A stretch of DNA of 12,408 nt from a bacterium (GTDB lineage Bacteria > BMS3Abin14). The stretch lies in NCBI GenBank assembly GCA_029210545.1, contig JARGFV010000078.1, positions 1 to 12,408 on the forward strand. Direction: 5' to 3'. Shown here piece by piece: positions 8,913 through 12,408 of the stretch; position 1 is the stretch's first letter, and each line of letters starts with the position of its first letter. The notes beneath the pieces are model-generated. The model was given only the letters and a program-made list of their open reading frames with translations, had not been told where the DNA came from and did not search any database. The translations under genes and the position numbers were made by a program.

Positions 8913-9368
8913 ATGCTGACAGCAAAGGGGATCATGACCAGGAGGTTCCTTACCATCAGCCCGGACATGAGCGTTGACGAACTGGCCAGGCTGCTGCTGA
9001 GAAAAGATGTTAACGGGGCTGTCGTCGTCGACAGGAAGGGCAAACTAGAGGGCGTTGTCACCGAGGGCGATCTCGTTGCCAAAGAGAAGAACCTCCACCT
9101 GCCGACCATCGTCTCCCTTTTCGACGCGGCCATCTACCTGGAGACTTCGGATCATTTCAAGGAGGAACTGCGCCGGATGGTGGCAAGCCGTGTTGAGGAC
9201 ATCTACACACGGGATCCCGTGACGATAGAGCCCGGGACGGTTCTTTCCGACATTGCGACCATCATGACTGAAAAACGGATCCATTTCCTGCCGGTTATGG
9301 ACGGCGGCCGTGTGGATGGTGTGGTAGGACGAAGAGAGATCCTCAGGGCCCTGGCTGAAAAAGAGTAA
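8913..9368 (+). CDS. Stand-alone protein of two CBS domains, possible adenine-nucleotide sensor
   Basis: The 151 residues are nothing but two CBS domains forming one Bateman module. CBS1 covers about 1-60 (AKGIMTRRFLTISPDMSVDE to GVVTEGDLV) and CBS2 about 90-149 (VEDIYTRDPVTIEPGTVLSD to GVVGRREILRAL), with a helical linker between. CBS pairs bind adenosine ligands (AMP, ATP, SAM or c-di-AMP) and regulate partners. There is no catalytic, DNA-binding or transport domain. Size and layout resemble DarB/CbpB of Firmicutes, which bind c-di-AMP; the presence of cdaA 5 kb upstream in the same cluster makes that ligand plausible but unproven. ATG 8913 follows GGAG at 8902-8905 with a 7-base gap, and the stop overlaps the tsaE start as TAATG. 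Confidence 0.9.
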   Translation: MLTAKGIMTRRFLTISPDMSVDELARLLLRKDVNGAVVVDRKGKLEGVVTEGDLVAKEKNLHLPTIVSLFDAAIYLETSDHFKEELRRMVASRVEDIYTRDPVTIEPGTVLSDIATIMTEKRIHFLPVMDGGRVDGVVGRREILRALAEKE

Positions 9369-9871
9369 TGGATCCGGAACGGTCCGGGCCGATCCCGTCA
9401 CCGGATGACATGATAGAACTTGGCAGGGCGATCGGCAGCCGGCTGTTTGAAGGCGCCGTTGTCGGCCTGGCAGGCCCTCTGGGGGCCGGAAAAACCACAT
9501 TGGCCCGGGGAATCGCCGAGGGCATGGGACTTGACGACGGTTACCTGGTCTCGAGCCCCACTTACATCATCATGCAGAACTATCCCTGCGGCGATCTCGA
9601 GATGTGCCACCTGGACCTTTACCGGATCGAGGGTGTGGGCGACCTGGATTCAACGGGATACCGGGACGCGTTGGGAAAGGGGCGCGTCCTGGTCGTCGAA
9701 TGGCCTGAAAAGGAGCCCGCCGTTCTCCCTGAACAGCACCTTCTTGTGGAGATCGCCTATTGTGGCGAGAGTCGGGAGGTCACCCTCAAACCGGTCGGGG
9801 ACCGTTATGTCTCTCTGGTGGAAGATATTTCCTTTCCACACACAAAATCCGATGGAAATAAATGGCCATAG
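9368..9871 (+). CDS. tsaE: tRNA t6A biosynthesis ATPase TsaE
   Basis: ATPase partner of TsaB and TsaD in making N6-threonylcarbamoyladenosine at position 37 of tRNAs that read ANN codons; cytoplasmic. The 167 residues carry Walker A GPLGAGKTT at 36-44, the SSPTYIIMQNY stretch (switch-like region), the HLDLYRIEG motif, and VVEWPEK, where the WPE element is characteristic. Length is typical. The ATG overlaps the CBS stop by one base with no strong ribosome binding site, so it is probably translated by reinitiation. In many bacteria tsaE is followed by tsaB; here it is followed by a 109-base gap, so tsaB should lie elsewhere. Confidence 0.95.
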   Translation: MDPERSGPIPSPDDMIELGRAIGSRLFEGAVVGLAGPLGAGKTTLARGIAEGMGLDDGYLVSSPTYIIMQNYPCGDLEMCHLDLYRIEGVGDLDSTGYRDALGKGRVLVVEWPEKEPAVLPEQHLLVEIAYCGESREVTLKPVGDRYVSLVEDISFPHTKSDGNKWP

Positions 9872-9884
9872 TAGTTCGAGTCTG

Positions 9885-9913
9885 TTGACAGCCGTAGATG
9901 CCGGTGCTAAGAA
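9885..9913 (+). promoter_or_regulatory. Possible promoter of the aminotransferase gene
   Basis: A perfect TTGACA lies at 9885-9890; 17 bases on is TAAGAA (9908-9913), a poor -10 box matching three of six positions. A better AT stretch, TATATAAAAT at 9935-9944, lacks a -35 box at the right distance. The 109-base gap after tsaE, the change in function and the AT-rich stretch all favour a promoter somewhere here, but the exact boxes are uncertain. Confidence 0.35.
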
Positions 9914-9980
9914 AGGCAATTGTTTTCGAGGATTTATATAAAATTCTCACCTACCACAACCCGTCGCCAAGGTAGCTGAC

Positions 9981-11153
9981 ATGGAAGAATTTTTTCGGAT
10001 AAAAAGGTTGCCCCCCTACGTTTTCAATATCGTCAACGAGCACAAATACGCGGCTCGCGTTCGGGGGGAGGATATCGTGGATTTCGGCATGGGGAACCCC
10101 GACCTGCCCACCCCCCAGCACATCGTTGACAAGCTGGTGGCCGCTGTGGGAGACCCCCGGAACCACCGTTACTCGGTGTCCAGGGGGATCTACAAACTCC
10201 GCGCTGCCATGGCTGACTGGTACAAACGCAGGTACGACGTGGATCTGGATCCTGAAAGCGAAGTGGTGGCCACCATCGGGTCCAAGGAGGGTATCAGCCA
10301 TCTGATCCTGGCCGTCACGGCACCCGGTGACGTGGTCATCGTCCCCGACCCATGCTACCCGATCCACTTTTACAGTGCCGTCATCGGGAACGCCGACGTG
10401 CGAAGCGTTCCGATGGAGGATGACGATGACAAGTTTCTCGAGAGGGTCGAAAGGGCAGTCAAGGCGATGTGGCCACGGCCCAAGGTCCTGATGCTGAACT
10501 ACCCCAACAACCCGACTACGCGGGTAGTAGACCTGTCCTTCTTCGAGAAGGTGGTGGCACTTGCGAAGGAATACGACCTGTTCGTGGTCCAGGACCTGGC
10601 TTACGCGGACATTGTTTTCGACGGATATAAAGCCCCAAGCCTTCTCCAGGTCCCGGGCGCCAAGGATATCGGTGTCGAGATCTTCACCCTCTCGAAAAGC
10701 TACAACATGCCGGGCTGGCGGGTCGGTTTCGTCGTCGGCAATCCCAGGCTGGTGGGAGCACTGGTGCGGATCAAGAGCTACATGGATTACGGCATGTTCC
10801 AGCCCATCCAGATCGCGTCCATCATCGCTCTCAACGGCCCGGACGACTGTGTCCATCAAACGGTGGACGTATACCGCCAGCGCAGGGATTTCCTCGTGAA
10901 CGGTCTCAACCGGATCGGATGGGAGGTGGAGACACCCAGGGCCACCATGTTCCTGTGGGCCGCCATCCCGGAACAATACAGGGATATGGGCAGCCTGGAT
11001 TTTGCCCTCATGACACTCGATAAGGCCAAGGTGGCCGTTTCACCAGGTATCGGGTTCGGTGAAGGCGGGGACGGGTACGTCCGGTTCGCCCTCGTGGAGA
11101 ACGAGCACAGGACCAAGCAGGCGTTAAAAGGTTTGAAAACTTTATTTGATTAA
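9981..11153 (+). CDS. alaC: Class I/II PLP aminotransferase, AlaC-like (probable glutamate-pyruvate transaminase)
   Basis: PLP-dependent fold-type I aminotransferase. The 390 residues show the AlaC pattern: N-terminal [28 protein letters not shown] for substrate binding, [17 protein letters not shown], and [13 protein letters not shown] with the cofactor-binding Asp and Tyr. The Schiff-base lysine is Lys239 in [15 protein letters not shown], followed by Arg247 for the phosphate. The C-terminal FVRFAL-type element ([11 protein letters not shown]) holds the carboxylate-binding Arg. E. coli AlaC makes alanine from pyruvate and glutamate; close relatives include methionine-forming and LL-diaminopimelate aminotransferases, so the exact substrate is not certain. 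The ribosome binding site is AAGG at 9969-9972. In many deltaproteobacteria as I recall this gene precedes hom (homoserine dehydrogenase), but here asd follows after a 98-base spacer. Confidence 0.88.
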   Translation: MEEFFRIKRLPPYVFNIVNEHKYAARVRGEDIVDFGMGNPDLPTPQHIVDKLVAAVGDPRNHRYSVSRGIYKLRAAMADWYKRRYDVDLDPESEVVATIGSKEGISHLILAVTAPGDVVIVPDPCYPIHFYSAVIGNADVRSVPMEDDDDKFLERVERAVKAMWPRPKVLMLNYPNNPTTRVVDLSFFEKVVALAKEYDLFVVQDLAYADIVFDGYKAPSLLQVPGAKDIGVEIFTLSKSYNMPGWRVGFVVGNPRLVGALVRIKSYMDYGMFQPIQIASIIALNGPDDCVHQTVDVYRQRRDFLVNGLNRIGWEVETPRATMFLWAAIPEQYRDMGSLDFALMTLDKAKVAVSPGIGFGEGGDGYVRFALVENEHRTKQALKGLKTLFD

Positions 11154-11160
11154 AAACAGA

Positions 11161-11188
11161 ACGAAGTACAAAGTACGAAGTCGAGGTT
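11161..11188. repeat. 7-base tandem repeat, three close units plus one diverged (ACGAAGT)
   Basis: ACGAAGT at 11161 and 11175 flank ACAAAGT at 11168, in exact register; the next heptamer (11182) is diverged. The array starts eight bases after the aminotransferase stop. I see no terminator or gene in the 98-base spacer. Confidence 0.65.
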
Positions 11189-11197
11189 AGATCTTTT

Positions 11198-11225
11198 CTT
11201 CGCGCTTCGGTCTTTGCGCTTCGCG
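11198..11225. repeat. 7-base tandem repeat, four units (CTTCGCG)
   Basis: CTTCGCG at 11198 and 11219 enclose CTTCGGT and CTTTGCG, all in register. It lies 10 bases after the ACGAAGT array and 12 bases before the asd ribosome binding site. The two arrays use different units, roughly opposite in strand sense (GAAG against CTTC), with the same period. Confidence 0.65.
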
Positions 11226-11251
11226 CTTTTAACACAGGGGAGGGGTAACTC

Positions 11252-12274
11252 ATGAGCGGAAAAAAATTCAACGTCGCTATCGCCGGCGCCACGGGCGCCG
11301 TTGGAGAACTCCTGATCAAGGTCCTCGAGGAACGAGGGTTTCCCATAGGGGAGATGCGTTATCTCGCTTCGTCACGTTCGGTCGGCAAGGTCATGAAGTG
11401 GAAAGGGGAGGATGTGGCGGTCCAGGAACTTACCGCCAATTCCTTCGGCGGCATCGACATCGCCCTGTTCTCGGCCGGCGGAGGGACAAGCCTGGAGTTC
11501 GCTCCCGCTGCCGTCAAGGCCGGAGCCGTCGTGGTGGACAACTCGTCGGCCTTCAGGATGGAACCGGACATTCCACTCGTCGTACCCGAAGTCAACCCCG
11601 AAGATATCGCCAGGTATACGGAGCGCGGGATCATCGCCAACCCGAACTGTACGACCATCATCATGATCGTGGCGTTAAAGCCTCTCCACGATTTCGCCGG
11701 CATCAAGCGTGTCGTCGTGTCGAGCTACCAGTCGTCCAGCGGCGCCGGGGCCAAGGCCATGGAAGAGCTGATCAGGCAGACCAGGGATTGGGCCGCCGGC
11801 AAGGAACTTACGGTCTCGGCCTTCAAGCACCAGCTCCTGTTCAACGTCATCCCTCACATCGATTCCTTCACCGAAAACGGCTACACGAAGGAGGAGATGA
11901 AGATGCACAACGAGACCAGGAAAATGCTCCATGACGATCAGATCCAGGTTTCGGCCACCTGCGTGAGGGTACCTGTCCTGACGGCCCACTCCGAGGCAGT
12001 GAGCATCGAGACCGAAAGGATAATCACTCCGGAGAAGGCGAGGGAGCTGTTTAATGACGCTCCGGGAGTCGAGGTCCTGGACGATCCGGGCGACAACCGC
12101 TACCCCATGCCTCTTTTCGTAGGCGGGAAGGACACCTGTTTGGTCGGTCGTATCCGCAGGGACTATTCCGCATCCAACGGCCTGGCCTTCTGGGTCGTGG
12201 GCGACCAGCTCCGCAAGGGCGCGGCCACGAACGCGGTCCAGATAGCGGAGATCCTCGCTCGAGACTATCTGTAA
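11252..12274 (+). CDS. asd: Aspartate-semialdehyde dehydrogenase
   Basis: Reduces aspartyl phosphate to aspartate semialdehyde with NADPH, the branch point to lysine/diaminopimelate, methionine, threonine and isoleucine; cytoplasmic dimer or tetramer. The 340 residues are normal. A Rossmann motif AGATGAVGELL opens the protein, and FSAGGGTSLEF and VPEVNPEDI follow. The catalytic Cys133 is in NPNCTTI, with SSYQSSSGAG after it; the catalytic His246 is in VPVLTAHSEAV. The set of motifs fits the shorter Asd class of Gram-positives and many deltaproteobacteria, not the longer enterobacterial one. GGGGAGGGG (11237-11245) six bases before ATG is a strong ribosome binding site, stronger than those of most neighbours. 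Diaminopimelate from this route feeds peptidoglycan, matching GlmM upstream. No clear terminator follows in the window. Confidence 0.97.
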   Translation: MSGKKFNVAIAGATGAVGELLIKVLEERGFPIGEMRYLASSRSVGKVMKWKGEDVAVQELTANSFGGIDIALFSAGGGTSLEFAPAAVKAGAVVVDNSSAFRMEPDIPLVVPEVNPEDIARYTERGIIANPNCTTIIMIVALKPLHDFAGIKRVVVSSYQSSSGAGAKAMEELIRQTRDWAAGKELTVSAFKHQLLFNVIPHIDSFTENGYTKEEMKMHNETRKMLHDDQIQVSATCVRVPVLTAHSEAVSIETERIITPEKARELFNDAPGVEVLDDPGDNRYPMPLFVGGKDTCLVGRIRRDYSASNGLAFWVVGDQLRKGAATNAVQIAEILARDYL

Positions 12275-12292
12275 AGCTTGTCTCGAACGAGA

Positions 12293-12327
12293 GACCAAAG
12301 GCCAAAGTCCAATGGCCAAAGGTTGAT
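12293..12327. repeat. 7-base tandem repeat after asd (GGCCAAA)
   Basis: Four heptamers in register: GACCAAA, GGCCAAA, GTCCAAT and GGCCAAA, with a fifth diverged unit running into the hairpin repeat copy 3. It starts 18 bases after the asd stop. Again the period is seven but the unit differs from the arrays before pdxJ and asd. Confidence 0.65.
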
Positions 12328-12350
12328 GACTTCGCAAAAAGTCCATCAAC
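12322..12350 (-). repeat. Hairpin repeat, copy 3, inverted
   Basis: GTTGATGACTT (12322-12332) pairs with AAGTCCATCAAC (12339-12350) with one bulged base and a six-base loop. Read on the minus strand it contains GGACTTTTTGCGA, identical to 52-64 in copy 1, followed a few bases on by ATCAA as in copy 1. No TGGAG follows here, so it does not supply a ribosome binding site. Confidence 0.6.
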
Positions 12351-12368
12351 GCGCCCCGCGCGGGGCGC
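12351..12368. repeat. Perfect 18-base GC palindrome
   Basis: GCGCCCCGC (12351-12359) is followed directly by its reverse complement (12360-12368). As a hairpin it has a GCGCCCC stem and GCGC loop. It abuts copy 3 of the hairpin repeat. The octamer GGGCGCCC occurs at 12363-12370 and again at 12398-12405, near the window end, suggesting a larger element that continues outside. Confidence 0.65.
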
Positions 12369-12408
12369 CCAAATCAATGACAAGCCGCGCCTGGGAAGGG
12401 CGCCCGGA

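Noticed and set aside
9951-9975. CTACC/GGTAG inverted repeat around the aminotransferase ribosome binding site
   Set aside because: Only five pairs with a 15-base loop; too weak to call a regulatory hairpin.
9951-10976. Open frame of 341 codons on the minus strand inside the aminotransferase gene
   Set aside because: Antisense shadow of a well-conserved gene, rich in His, Asp and Val from codon complementarity, with no family resemblance.
11398-11934. Plus-strand frame of 178 codons in another frame of asd
   Set aside because: Arg- and Gly-rich shadow of asd without a ribosome binding site.
12280-12295. GTCTC/GAGAC hairpin after asd as a terminator
   Set aside because: Only five pairs and no following T-run; not enough for a terminator call.

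Overview
The window is a dense, almost entirely plus-strand block of housekeeping genes in GC-rich DNA (about 60% GC by eye). It carries twelve confidently recognised genes: ftsH, folP, cdaA, cdaR (YbbR), glmM, pdxJ, acpS, a bifunctional NAD(P)HX repair gene (nnr), a stand-alone two-CBS-domain gene, tsaE, an AlaC-type aminotransferase and asd. From general knowledge of gene order, the run ftsH-folP-cdaA-cdaR-glmM-pdxJ-acpS-nnr-CBS/tsaE-alaC is typical of Deltaproteobacteria sensu lato (Desulfuromonadota, Desulfobacterota and uncultivated relatives). The taxon is an inference; there is no rRNA or other direct marker here.

Layout. Positions 1-90 hold two hairpins and the leader of ftsH. Positions 91-4621 hold ftsH, folP, cdaA and cdaR, each overlapping the next by 7 to 35 bases, so they are very probably one translationally coupled operon. 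After a 61-base AT-rich gap with no Shine-Dalgarno sequence comes glmM (4683-6047). A 141-base spacer with degenerate 7-base repeats leads to pdxJ-acpS-nnr (6189-8864), joined by a 4-base overlap and a 1-base gap. A hairpin repeat at the end of nnr leads to the CBS gene and tsaE (8913-9871, 1-base overlap). A 109-base gap precedes the aminotransferase (9981-11153). A 98-base spacer with further 7-base repeats precedes asd (11252-12274). The last 134 bases are non-coding, made of 7-base repeats, an inverted hairpin-repeat copy and an 18-base palindrome.

How the genes fit together. CdaA makes c-di-AMP, CdaR is its membrane regulator, and GlmM makes glucosamine-1-phosphate for peptidoglycan and LPS; this trio is the well-known cdaA-cdaR-glmM module of Firmicutes, here in what looks like a diderm. 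FtsH is membrane quality control. FolP (folate), PdxJ (pyridoxal phosphate), AcpS (carrier-protein activation) and Nnr (NAD(P)H repair) are cofactor genes. TsaE acts in tRNA t6A synthesis. The aminotransferase and Asd belong to amino-acid metabolism. The small CBS protein lies in the same cluster as the c-di-AMP synthase and resembles in size and layout the c-di-AMP receptor DarB/CbpB, a testable link.

I see no mobile element, phage, CRISPR array, defence system or RNA gene. The unexplained signal is between the genes. One is a hairpin repeat family with three copies, two of which carry the Shine-Dalgarno sequence of the next gene. The other is a set of degenerate arrays with a strict 7-base period but different unit sequences in three spacers.
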